The position numbers and the translations under genes are program-made. Positions 10,606-21,007 of a stretch of DNA of 64,000 nucleotides are shown piece by piece. The first letter of the stretch is position 1; the number at the start of each line of letters is the position of its first letter. Below the pieces are notes generated by a model. The model saw nothing but the letters and a program-made list of their open reading frames with translations. It ran no database searches and was not told the origin of the DNA. Source of the DNA: Beverwykella pulmonaria (Eukaryota > Ascomycota > Dothideomycetes > Pleosporales > Melanommataceae); contig BCHH01000009.1 of the NCBI GenBank assembly GCA_001599595.1, forward strand, positions 1,215,774-1,279,773. Reading direction: 5' to 3'.

Positions 10606-13582
10606 TTGTTGGTGTTTAGCTTGTAAAGTTTAACTATGATTATTTCTGCCACTTGGTCTTGGTATAACACAGGTCGTCACTGCGCGTTCACTTAGTATTC
10701 AGCGTAGAGTTCACAAAAAACTACCAACAAATATTAAAAACAAATTTCTAGGCCACATCCTCGACATAATTAGAGACCTCCCCTTGCTGCAGTCAAGCTG
10801 GAAGGTCACGATCCACCTGCTACCACCCAGGTCACATCTTTTTTAAATCGTCCCGCGCCTCCAGGGAAGTATAAGGGAATTATGCTGCGCAGGAATATGT
10901 TGAAATTGCTTGAGAGCAAGACTACGCTTTCGCACTTTACTATGTGTCCCAAGAATAGAAATACAGTGTAGCTTTGGATCTGCAATCGTCAAGGTCAGAT
11001 GAAGGTGCGATGAAATTGAGCAGAGGCCTTCAGTATGGTGAAAGATCTGCAGAAGGTATATGATGAGTGTATCTGCAGGTAAGAGAGATTCTCAAAAGCA
11101 AATATGCGATAGGGGACTGTAGACACCATCGTACTGTGTGCTGTATCTACTATTTCCTGCTGTCTTTAATTCGATGATTGGAAGGCAAGACCATATAGCA
11201 CAAAGAATCTTTGCTATTTTTAAGAAGGATATTAATGCTCTTCTCCAGGAAGAGAGACCATATACTCACCACTTTCAAGCATGTACTACCTTAGAACGCT
11301 CCTGGCGTCTACACACAACTGCCTCGATCAATTTTGTTGTACAGGAATGAGCCAATTGATCCTGTCAGTGGGATTGTGCAATCCATCATTTTGTCAAATA
11401 GAAAAAGGTGTTTCAACTTTTGTAGAGCACCTGCATTAATTCACTTTGTTCAAATCCAATCCGCAAGCTCTTGTGATTGAGTTATCTGCGTATTCATACG
11501 TCCATGCAACACCTACTGGGTACCTAATCCTGGATTCGAACGTGCCACTGTAATGTTGCTTTCTTCTCAGTCAATGCTCGATACGATCCCCGGCTTGAAA
11601 AGCTACAACCTCTGTTACAAACAAGACAATCACCCGCGGACAATGTGAAATATCTCGAGTATTGCTCATGGACTATAAAGCGAAATACTCGGGCTGGGAC
11701 CTTATCAATATGACTAGTTTGGTTCTTCCTGAGGTTGAGCTTGACTACTGATTATAGAAATCAAGTGGACAGATATTGAGCGTTATATAAATCTCTACGG
11801 AACAATGCTCGTCTCACGTCATCCGTAAACATAGCAGAAATATACAGTCTCTTGGACGCAAACCCTTTCCACTGAAACCGAAGCAGAAAGAGAAATTAAG
11901 ATCCTTCACATCCTAGTCCAAGGTATCAATCTCTTCACCCGACAGCATCACAACACTCAGTGCGTCAGCCTCGAGTTAGTCCAGCAACTGCTTTAAAACA
12001 TTAAAACGGCGAAGATTTTACGGCAGCCTACAAGTGAACTGTTCGATTCTGCAAAGAGGAACAACGACCACAAAGGTGATCAAGATTATATGAAGAAATA
12101 TAAGCCAACGAGAGCAAGACGGAGAGGATTCCGAGACCGCCTCCACAGAGCCGAGTAATCCTTTTCAATTTCCAGACTATGCCTCTCGTACACAGAGTCA
12201 GCCTCGCCAGCGCACTGCATATGCACATGAGAACCCTAATTCCAATCGCACACATCGTCCCGTCGGATGCCCTCTGATGCTGGAACGATATCTCGACGAA
12301 GATAATACCCACAGCCATAATGATAGTGGGTTACCCTACTTCGAAACCGCACCAGACAGCGGCGAAAATAACTAAGCGTTTCCAAACAAGGATAGCGATA
12401 CGTGTCACGTATGGTGGTGACAGTCAATTGTCTGAAGAATCTATGTATATTCGAAGAGTATGAAGCCGTGTAGAGCTCACAGCTTGCACGAAAACTAAAT
12501 ATACCCATGCCAGGGGACGTAACTGGAATAGAGTGTGGTAGAGTACGTAGGACACATCACAACATGTCCGATCCCCTGATTCCATGTGCGAAAATAGGTG
12601 TTATGTTTCTAATTCGAGCTCACCAAGATTATTGCCTGATTATTGGTTGGTTTCGCCAAGTTCGGACCCAGACACGCGAGGCATAGGTATTGAAGAATCT
12701 AGGGTGATAGAGTAAGACGAAAGAATTTATGTAGTATTATAAATGATACCAAGGGTATGTGCGGTAGTCCTTAGTTCCTAATAAGAAATAGCCAAAAATC
12801 ACAAATCGAAACTCTTACCCAACCTTTCCTCTTTCTCTCTTCTTCTCCCATACTCCAATATCTTAGCTAGTAGTCCCAATACCAACAGTGGCTTTCTCCT
12901 TTACACTCTCCTAGGCGTTTTTTGCTCATTCGGAAAGCAGTTCCTGAACATGTCTTAGTTCCTCAGTTTAATTTCATACTCTCAACCACAAAGTATAACA
13001 TACTCGAGTTTCATCAGGGAAATGCCGTCATACACCCCCCTGCCCCCCCACCAAACGAGCGAGATCATAAGTCGATTTAGTAAAACAAGGAAGAACGACG
13101 GTATGAAAGCATGGAGAGCAATAAAAAGCAAAAAAAGATGATGGGCAATGAGATCCGCAGGTGTGTCTTCCTAAGAGTAGATATGAAAATGGCGGAAATC
13201 ATTTTTCCATGGACATCGTATTGAGTCGAGCAGCACATCTCCGTGGATTGGGCAGACGAGCTGAACTTGCCGAAAGCACTATGGCCTACGTCTTAAATAC
13301 CTTGTTAGCTTAGAAATAAAGTAGGCTGCGACATGGAGGGCTGGCGATGATGGGACTACCCTTCGTAAAAGGATAAAGTTCGCTGATACACAAGTAAATA
13401 GGTGCCGATATGCTAGATTGCTAACACCAAGGACGCCGGAAAGTACACCCACAGCTATAGGTCCAACGTCATGCATTGCTCGCTCGCACTTCCAAAACGC
13501 TACTTACAATCAGCCCCACCACACCGGTACATATATGCGACTCTACTATTTCACTTTCCAATCCCTGCCTACTGCCTAAGCA
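10606..13582. other. Intergenic; possible ancient coding shards at 11.88-12.36 kb
   Basis: No intact gene. In the plus direction a short open stretch (EREIKILHILVQGINLFTRQ, about 11885-11960) and later EDSETASTEPSNPFQFPD (about 12120-12180) have coding-like composition but lie among stops. The sequence just before 13582 is the 3' flank of BBC1. Confidence 0.35.
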
Positions 13583-16500
13583 CTAAGTCCATCCGACCCA
13601 GCTCCTCGCCATGACCCGCCAAACCCTCACTTCCCCGGACCTCAAATCGCCCACCTTATAACTCTCTGGCTTGACTTTCTTCGACTCACGTCCCTGCTCC
13701 CAGACTCGAACCTTCTTCTTACTTCCGTCCCACTCGATCACTACGCCCACGTGATCTGGCTTGCCCACATCCATTTTGTAACTGGCATGCATGGGGCCAT
13801 GCTTGCCTTTAAAGTTCGCATTGCGGAAGGTGATAATGTCACCCGGCCGGATCTCGTCATATTGTTGGGTCGACGCATTCGCAAGATTAGCGTAGACGAG
13901 TGATCCGAAGGCCCGCGTTGAGACAGGTGGAAGAGCGTCCTTGTATGGGAGCAGAAGTTCCTGAATTAGCGCATGGGGTGTGCCGTCACCCACTGTTTTT
14001 AACTGTTTAGACTCAACGTCTTTTGCGATGCGCACCCCAAAGGTCTCGTGCGCGGCTTCGAGTTGATCTTGACGTAGCTTATTAGGGGGAGGTTCTTGGT
14101 TTTGCTCAAATTCAACATTGGAGACGTTGTGTGCATCGAAGCGGGCGGAGATAATGGTCTGCGAATAGTCCATGTATAGAACATAAATGGTCTTCTCGAC
14201 CGAGTTGCCAGATCGTGCTTCTTTCATTTCCAGCAGAATGTCTCTGCGGTTCTGGAGGGAGGGAGGTGGCATGTTGGGTTGAGTCCACCAGTGCGAGGAA
14301 ATACCGAGGTCAATGTCGCTGGCAATGAACTCTACACTAGCAGATGGGCGGGCCTGATCCACAGAAGCTCGTGCTTGTTGGTTTCCACGATTTACATCAA
14401 GAGACTTCCGTCCCACAGGTGGTGCTCGGTACGACTGAGAGGGCTCTGGGGGGGGAGGTCGTGGTGCAACACGCTCTTGTGGTGGAGGCGGTGGAGCAGG
14501 GCGTTCCTGAGGTGGCGGTGGAGGAGCGGCACGTTCTTGTGGAATAGGCGGAGGCCGGTGTTGATGAGGAGCTGCTTGAGGGGGAGGGGGTGGTGGCCGA
14601 TCGTGAGACTTCCGAGGCGGTGGAGCTGAGTAAAGATCATCATCGTCATCAGACGACTCTGCAGCTTGTTGCGGTGGCATTGGTGGCAAAGGGGGCATCG
14701 GTGGGGGTGGCCGATTCTGCGGAGGCGGGGGTTGAGTCTGGGGCGGAGGAGGTACGGCTCTAGGAGCTTGAGGAGGCGCGCCTGGGATGTATTTATATGG
14801 GTCGTAATCATCGTCGTCTTCATTTTGAAAGTTCCGCGATGGCGGGGAAGTTGGAGGAAGTGGAGGGATAGCTCGTGGTGCATCCGTGGACACACGACTT
14901 GGCGGCTGTTGGGGTGGGGGAGGAGGGACAGCACGCGGTATCGATGGTGGTAGAGGTGGCATTCCATATGATGTGTTTGGAGATCGAGTTGATGAAGGTG
15001 GCTCGTCTACCATTGTGCTGTCATCGATACTGGGTTCTCTAGCATGAGATTTCAAGGCGTCCTTATGTGTTGCGCCGGGCGCGATGTCGGTGTCATAATC
15101 GCCCTCGTAGTCAGTCTCGCCCTCGTTTCGATCGATCCTCTTCGAGATGCTGTCCATGGTACCTTGTCGGAGGGGAGGAGCCCCAGATGGGGGTGGCGGC
15201 GGGGGTGGACGAGATGCAGATGTTGGTGACATTGTAGGACTAGCTAATGGTATAGGCGGCATGCGCCTTTCAGGCGAGTCTTGTGACGTTTCGTCTGAGG
15301 CAAGATAAGAACTCCGCTTCGACGTATTGATAGCAGAAGGTAACTTGGGCGAGGAAACCAAAGGCACGGGGGGTGCGTCTGTCATCTCATCGCCAGATTC
15401 CGATCCAGGACTTGGGGAGCGAATTTGCGGAGCGGACGGACGGGCTGGGAAGGTCAACACGCAATCTCTAAACATGCAGATGCATAGTACTTACTGGTTG
15501 ATGGGAGAGGAGGGGGAGCTGGCCGATCAGCGGTTGGAATTGGAGGTGGCACCGGCCGCTCTGAGTATCGTAAGTATCGTAGTTGAAACACAAAACACAA
15601 TATTGTATGACATAACGTCCGAAACATAGACACGCTTATAGCCATCACGTACTTTGACCGCCCATCAGAAGCAACGTATGCCTTTGACACAGTCTCGGGT
15701 GATGATGATAACTGACAGCAGTCCAAATATTCATGAACGCCTTGAACAGGCTTGCGAGGAAATAGAAAACTTACTCTCCGTTAGGACAGGGGAGGGACGT
15801 TCGGCAGTGGGCGTACGTGACACCGACTGCGGCGTCACATCCTCGGGGTCAGACTCATCACCGACCTGGCGCGATGAAGTGTAGGAGTGGGGTGTCATGT
15901 CGTCCCTTTCTCCCCCCAATTGAGTTCCCTCGGATTCTGGACTTCTGACAGTTGGCATGCCAGGCATCGGGAACATAGCAATACGCTGGTGCGGCATATT
16001 TTGCTCCTCGCTGTCTCCTGTGGACCTCTTTTCGGGCCCTGACGATTTCTTCTTTGGCGGTGGCGGGGCTCCCATTGGCATCCCTCGAGGGCCACCAAAC
16101 ATACCTGCCATGCCCATGCCTCCACTCATCTTTGCCATACGCTCTCTCAACTCGAGTTTCCGCCTCGTTTCGGCGTCCATCTCATCTTCCTCTTCCTCTT
16201 CCTCGTCGGCATCTTCTTCGTCGCCAACATCGGCTTCATTGGTAGGCGCGGCAGCTGCCCTGGGCGGTAATGCTCTGTTCTTCGCGTGGTCATCATCCTC
16301 GTCGACGCTGGTCGATGCGCCCTCGGCATCTTCTGTATCGCCAGCGCCTGATTGGTCCGCATCATTTGCATCACTGAGAAGTTCGCGATGGGGTGGTACG
16401 GTGTCAGATGACTTCACCCCGTGGGAAGAACGTGGCGGGCGAGCATGGTCCATTGATCCACGCTCCCTGGATTCGGTGCTGGTTACTTTCTCCAAAGCTG

Positions 16501-17467
16501 CTCCGTCGCCGTCATTCGGCCGGCCATCATGGGACTCAGTCCGCTTCTTCACTGGAGGTCTTTTTGCCTTCTCTTTATGGATCGCAGCGGCGCGCTCCGC
16601 CTGTTCCTGCTGCTGCTTCTGCAGGAGGGCAATGCGTTCTTTCAGGCTGGTAGGTTGCGGCTGATCTTCTGTATCTCCATCGTTCGAGGATGCAGCAGCG
16701 AGCCCGGCTCTCTCTGCATTGTGCTGCTCCTGCGCTTGGCGCTCGGCAATCTCAGGGTCTTCATCCCGACGATACGAGGGCTTCACCTGGGGGGCCTCAC
16801 GCGGGGGAGGAATGTACGCATTGCGGCTCGGAGGCGGGGCAACAAACGGCTTCTTGATAAAGGTGCTCGGAGGCCCGCCACCTGGCTTGAAGGGTTGAAT
16901 TGGCGCGGCCGCGGGGGCATTGAACGCGGCAATGCGATCGCGGAAAGAACTCGATTTGGCGGCGACAGGTGGCGGAGGCTTCTTGCCCCCGGAAGGAGCC
17001 GGAGAAGCGCTTGCGCTTGCTGGAGCCTCGTGGGTAGCTTCGCGAGTCTTGGTGCTAGCTGCGGACACCGGCGAAGTGGGCGACGCTTGGGGTTTGGCAG
17101 CCGGAGGAATTTCCACCGGGACGGGCTGCGGTGGTTTGGGAGGCTCCGGTTCTTGTGGCACTACCGGGGCAGGCTCTGGCTGCTGAGCTTCGGCCGGTGG
17201 TGGTGCTACGGGAGCTTGGGTCTGCTCAATTGGTTTGTAGCGAGAAGCCCGGTTGGGCCGCGGTGGAGGTTCAGGTTCATACTTCTCGACGAAGTTTCGA
17301 GGAAAAAGACCACTGTGGTGGTTGCCAGTGTCATCTACGTATTCGCCCACGTACCAATCAGGGCCTTCCTCTTCGGTGACGGTGATGATCTGGCCCGCAG
17401 AGAAGTTGAGGTCGTCCTCCTCGGGCGAGTTATAGTCATACACGCCCTTCACCTTGAAGTTCGGCAT
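13583..17467 (-). CDS. BBC1: Bbc1/Mti1-type SH3 protein, actin-patch regulator
   Basis: Fungal Bbc1 (Mti1) family: cortical actin-patch protein that binds type I myosin and restrains Arp2/3-driven assembly at endocytic sites. Three exons, 15775-17467, 15495-15560 and 13583-15444, total 3,621 nt, giving 1,206 aa. Introns are 214 nt (GTAAGT..CTCAG) and 50 nt (GTAAGT..CCCAG). An N-terminal SH3 domain spans residues ~5-64 (VYDY, DWYVGEY, GLFPRNFVE). A long proline-rich, acidic linker with coiled-coil stretches (SLKERIALLQKQQQEQAE) and many polyproline SH3 ligands follows. The conserved C-terminal Bbc1/Aim3 domain (residues ~960-1206; DIITFRNANFKGKHG, GVVIEWDG, VRVWRVMARSWVGW) closes the protein. 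Upstream it shares a 485-bp divergent promoter with RTR1. The 214-nt intron may hide a small exon, but including it would break the frame. Confidence 0.9.
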
Positions 17468-17952
17468 CGTGAAGAGGGGCGCTGCGAAGCGGCCACAGAG
17501 GGCTAGAAGGGCGGTGGTGTTCTAGAAGGCTGCAGCCGCTGCTCTCGTTTGGGGGGGCGATGGGGAGGCCTCGAGGGTTGTTTCAGAGGGCGCCTAGGCA
17601 ATGCGGAAGTCGATGGCAGTTACGTAGGGCTGAGGCGTAGTGGCAACGTCAGCGAGTGCGGGGAGGCGGGGCGCGCACAAACAAAACTCACCATTCACCG
17701 CGGGCGGCCATACAGCGCTGGGGGGTGGTGGGGATGGGGAATGGGGGATCCGGGAGCGACGTGCGAGGTGTGAATGGTGTTGCACTGCCGGCGTGTCCTC
17801 GTCATGCAGAGCCAGCAAGTGTGCCCCGCGGGTGCCAAGCGACCCTGCCCGCCGGAGCTCCCGCGGCGTCAACACGAGAGCTGCGTCCTTCACGCCTCTC
17901 TCTCTCTCTCTCATACACCAACCACACGCTGTCACAAACTCACGCTCGCAGC
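17468..17952. promoter_or_regulatory. Divergent BBC1/RTR1 promoter with CT tract
   Basis: 485 bp separate the two divergent start codons. The RTR1-proximal side carries an uninterrupted CT-dinucleotide tract at 17896-17912, about 40 bp before the ATG, typical of fungal pyrimidine-rich 5' leaders. No TATA box is evident. Confidence 0.5.
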
Positions 17953-18864
17953 ATGCCGCCTAAGTCCATACTGAAAACGCCCACCGTCTCTACAAGCGCA
18001 CCCCCGACCTCCAGGCCCATCACGCAGCGCCAGCGCGACGTTGCACTGCACCATGCCAACATCATCGCCCAGCAGAAAAACGTAGAGAAGGAGGTGCTCG
18101 AGTCCATCCTCATCCTTCTCGACTTTCCCACCGCACCCGACGCCGACCCCACCCGTCCATCCGCCGCCGATGCGCTCCGCTTCCAAGAGCTCATAATGCC
18201 CTTCCAGCCCTCAGACTACGACTCTCTGATTGAGGAGCGCAACATTTCCGGGAGTTGCGGGTATGCGCTGTGTCCCCGGCCGAAGCGGAAGGCACCCTCC
18301 ACCGCCAAAAAACACTTTATAGACACAGCCAAAGGCGTCGAAATCGTGGACAAGAAGGTGCTGGAGGTGTGGTGCTCCGACGACTGCGCCAGACGCGCCT
18401 TGTATGTCAAGGTCCAACTCAACGAGGAGCCTGCATGGATCCGGCAGGGCGGGTCTACCGAGAAGATAGAGCTTATGGTGGAGAATGCCGAGGAGCACCA
18501 TAAAGCCCTGCCTCTGCGACTGAAAAAGGAAGCGGCAAGTGCGTTGCCCACGAAAACACAAGAGGACGAGGACGATGCTGCAGCCGCATGGGCCGCCCGT
18601 GACGATGCCCTTGCAGATCTCGCGATAGAGCGCGGAGAGACGCCCGGTCGTCTGAGCAAGGCAAACAAGGACCTGATCACAGCCCAAATCAAAGAACGTA
18701 TGGGAAACACACCTCCGGTGCCGCCCTCGCTTCCGAGCCAGCTATCTGGACCATCACACATGGCAATTGAAGGGCATATTCCAGGATCCACGAGTAGACC
18801 CGTGCACGGCAGTGATGAAAAGGAGGACGACGCGCAAGACTGGGACAAGCAATTGCCGGGATGA
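17953..18864 (+). CDS. RTR1: RNA polymerase II CTD phosphatase Rtr1/RPAP2 homolog
   Basis: Rtr1/RPAP2 family: acts on the phosphorylated C-terminal domain of RNA polymerase II and helps Pol II assembly and import. The start is the ATG at 17953 (MPPKSILKTP); the open frame upstream has no good start and lies in the CT-rich leader. The protein is 303 aa. The zinc-binding core is visible as C102-x4-C107 (SGSCGYALCPRP) and C141-x3-C145 (WCSDDCARRALYVKVQL), the family pattern. N-terminal residues 25-60 are helical. The C terminus is acidic and low complexity. It is intronless, transcribed divergently from BBC1 and followed 505 bp later by MRP51 on the same strand. Confidence 0.88.
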   Translation: MPPKSILKTPTVSTSAPPTSRPITQRQRDVALHHANIIAQQKNVEKEVLESILILLDFPTAPDADPTRPSAADALRFQELIMPFQPSDYDSLIEERNISGSCGYALCPRPKRKAPSTAKKHFIDTAKGVEIVDKKVLEVWCSDDCARRALYVKVQLNEEPAWIRQGGSTEKIELMVENAEEHHKALPLRLKKEAASALPTKTQEDEDDAAAAWAARDDALADLAIERGETPGRLSKANKDLITAQIKERMGNTPPVPPSLPSQLSGPSHMAIEGHIPGSTSRPVHGSDEKEDDAQDWDKQLPG

Positions 18865-19369
18865 ATTGAAGAGATGGGATGAACAGATGCGAAAATCACG
18901 ATGCCCCTGCTTTGCAAGGCTACTCTCAGAACCTTAGGCCTGAACACATCATCCCACAGTTCAGCAAAAGAATCCCTGGCAAGTCGAGCTTGCGACCAAG
19001 CCATGTGCTAGTAGAACCCGGCACCATCCGCACTGTGCAAGTCGGCATTTTGAGACGAGAAAAGGGAGAGAAGGGAGAGGAGAGGATGAATGCTTGGGCT
19101 ACGCACTGAACAGTGTTCGGATAATCTGGCGGGAGAATCATATAGCGTACTGCTGCTATAGCATGTCACACGTTGAGATTACCATCCCATTTCCATCAGC
19201 AATGCATGTCCATTTGTCTTTGATCAATCGTGACAAAAAGTTGAGGGATGCACGTGCACCTGCCAAGCCCGCAAAGTTGATCCGAGCTACTTCAACATTT
19301 CGTCAACCATAACATCGCCCACTTCGGCCGCCATTGACGCCCCGCGGCTGTCGCACCACCTCCGCCATC

Positions 19370-21007
19370 ATGGCTCTCCGACGGCAGAGCTTGTCGCCCA
19401 CCGCAAACTTGCTCCGCAACTCGCGCCTTTTCTCCCTCCCTCCACCCATCCCGCGCCCCAATGTCTCCGAAATGTCAGGCATCGGCACCCAGAAATCGAA
19501 CCCTAGCGCCACGCTTCCATATCCGACCCACCAAGCAATCGCTACGACCCCGAAGTCTCTTGCACGAGGAGATTGGGGCGTCAAACGGCCGTTGCCTGCC
19601 CGTTCATATCTCGTCCAGACGAGCGACCCTGTTCTCCGAATCACGCAATTGGATACCATCGAGCACATAACCGACTTCGACTCTGCAGCAGACCATGTGC
19701 GGACACGTCAGAAATGGGAAGAGCTAGGGATTCCAATGATGAAGGGCGCAGGGCGGATGACGGACCAGGATCTCACAAACAACTCGGTAAAGAGTGCGTT
19801 TGAGAAGCATGCCGATGTAACAACGTACGATGAAATCAACGGACTGGATGCAGCGGGCATGTTCCTTAAGGTTATAAAACAAAATGCGATAAAGAATGCT
19901 CACAGCACGGAGACAGGGGTCTATACACTATATACTCCGCCCCAAATATCGGATGACCAACGAGCGAATAGGCGCTGGAAACACGGCGGTCCTTGGCTTC
20001 CTGGCATGAGCGCCGATGACTTCACAGCTTTCATCGCAAAAGAGCTGTCGAAGCGGCGCAAAGAGTTCAACAGAGTGCTTGTGGAATATGCAAAGAGCCA
20101 GATCTACATAGCACGGGTGGACGCCTCATCCAAGCAGCATGCACCCTTGCCGCTTGACCCCATCGAAGCAGAAAAAGTGCAAGCTACCCGCCAAAAAGAA
20201 TGGTCGAAGATCACCGAGACAGAAATTGCCGCCGCCATCCGAAAGCTACGTCACCAAACAGCCCAAGACCCACTACGATCTGAACTCGTCAAACAGCTCA
20301 TCATCCCATTTTTGCAACTCCCACCAATAGAACTCAAGTCAAAACTATATGGGACCGATACGTCGAACACCGCCACAGGCAACGACCACCGCTTTACTAA
20401 CGACACCACGCCCAGCTCCACGCACCCATCCGCAGGTCTCAGCTACCTCCGCGCCAACGCCACGCTCACTAACCATCCCATTCTCGGCCCGCAAGCCCTA
20501 CCCGCCCCGGTCATTGCCCGAGTCGTGCAGCCCCGAGAGACAGGCTCAAGTACAGAGACCCAGGCACGCCTCGGAATTGCAGGTTTTGTCGCCAACGATG
20601 AGCACCGGTCACAGGGCATGCGATCCGTGCGACAACCCATGGCCCAGGACGTCCAGTACATCGACACGGAGACACCAGGCGGCATGAAGCTCTTTGTGGA
20701 GCCGGAATTTGGGTCTGTGACGCCGACCGGACGTGTGCACATTAAATTGAAGCGAGGCGTTGGCGAGGAGGTAATGGTGGCGAGGGGCCTATTTGATCGC
20801 CAAGCGCCGCACCGCGAACACAAAGAAAGTGTCACTGATGCACTGGACGGGCTTGTGCTGAACTCCGGGGTCAAGGAGCTTGGCGCGAAGAGCTCGCAGG
20901 CGGAGAAGATGGCTGATTTTCTAGAGCAGATGTCCAAGGCTAAGGAGAAGGAGGGCCAAGTAGATGTAGCGCAGGATTCTTTAAGCGGTGAACCTACTCG
21001 GAGGTAA
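19370..21007 (+). CDS. MRP51: Mitochondrial small-subunit ribosomal protein Mrp51 (bS1m)
   Basis: Fungal-specific mitochondrial ribosomal small-subunit protein needed for translation of mitochondrial mRNAs. The ATG at 19370 gives 545 aa starting MALRRQSLSPTANLLRNSRL, a basic, Ser/Arg-rich, acid-free presequence typical of matrix targeting. Upstream in-frame sequence has no ATG. Family-like segments include DWGVKRPLPARSYL, LDTIEHITDFDSAADHV, RWKHGGPWLPGM and FIAKELSKRR. The C-terminal part (residues ~340-540) is Ser/Thr-rich with GGMKLFVEPEFGSVTPTGRV. Intronless. The next gene lies 5.4 kb away. Confidence 0.85.
   Translation: MALRRQSLSPTANLLRNSRLFSLPPPIPRPNVSEMSGIGTQKSNPSATLPYPTHQAIATTPKSLARGDWGVKRPLPARSYLVQTSDPVLRITQLDTIEHITDFDSAADHVRTRQKWEELGIPMMKGAGRMTDQDLTNNSVKSAFEKHADVTTYDEINGLDAAGMFLKVIKQNAIKNAHSTETGVYTLYTPPQISDDQRANRRWKHGGPWLPGMSADDFTAFIAKELSKRRKEFNRVLVEYAKSQIYIARVDASSKQHAPLPLDPIEAEKVQATRQKEWSKITETEIAAAIRKLRHQTAQDPLRSELVKQLIIPFLQLPPIELKSKLYGTDTSNTATGNDHRFTNDTTPSSTHPSAGLSYLRANATLTNHPILGPQALPAPVIARVVQPRETGSSTETQARLGIAGFVANDEHRSQGMRSVRQPMAQDVQYIDTETPGGMKLFVEPEFGSVTPTGRVHIKLKRGVGEEVMVARGLFDRQAPHREHKESVTDALDGLVLNSGVKELGAKSSQAEKMADFLEQMSKAKEKEGQVDVAQDSLSGEPTRR

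Noticed and set aside
11520..11605. Possible tRNA on the minus strand (T-loop-like GTTCGAATCC)
   Set aside because: The arm flanking the loop does not pair and no matching acceptor, D or anticodon stem can be drawn.
15957..17506. Long plus-strand open frames opposite BBC1 (235 and 325 codons)
   Set aside because: They are antisense shadows of the GC-rich, low-complexity Pro/Ala/Glu coding of BBC1; translations are Arg/Trp/Gly or Ser-rich without domains.
18211..19004. Minus-strand 262-codon frame over RTR1
   Set aside because: Opposite a recognised zinc-binding gene; composition is a complement artefact and no motif is seen.
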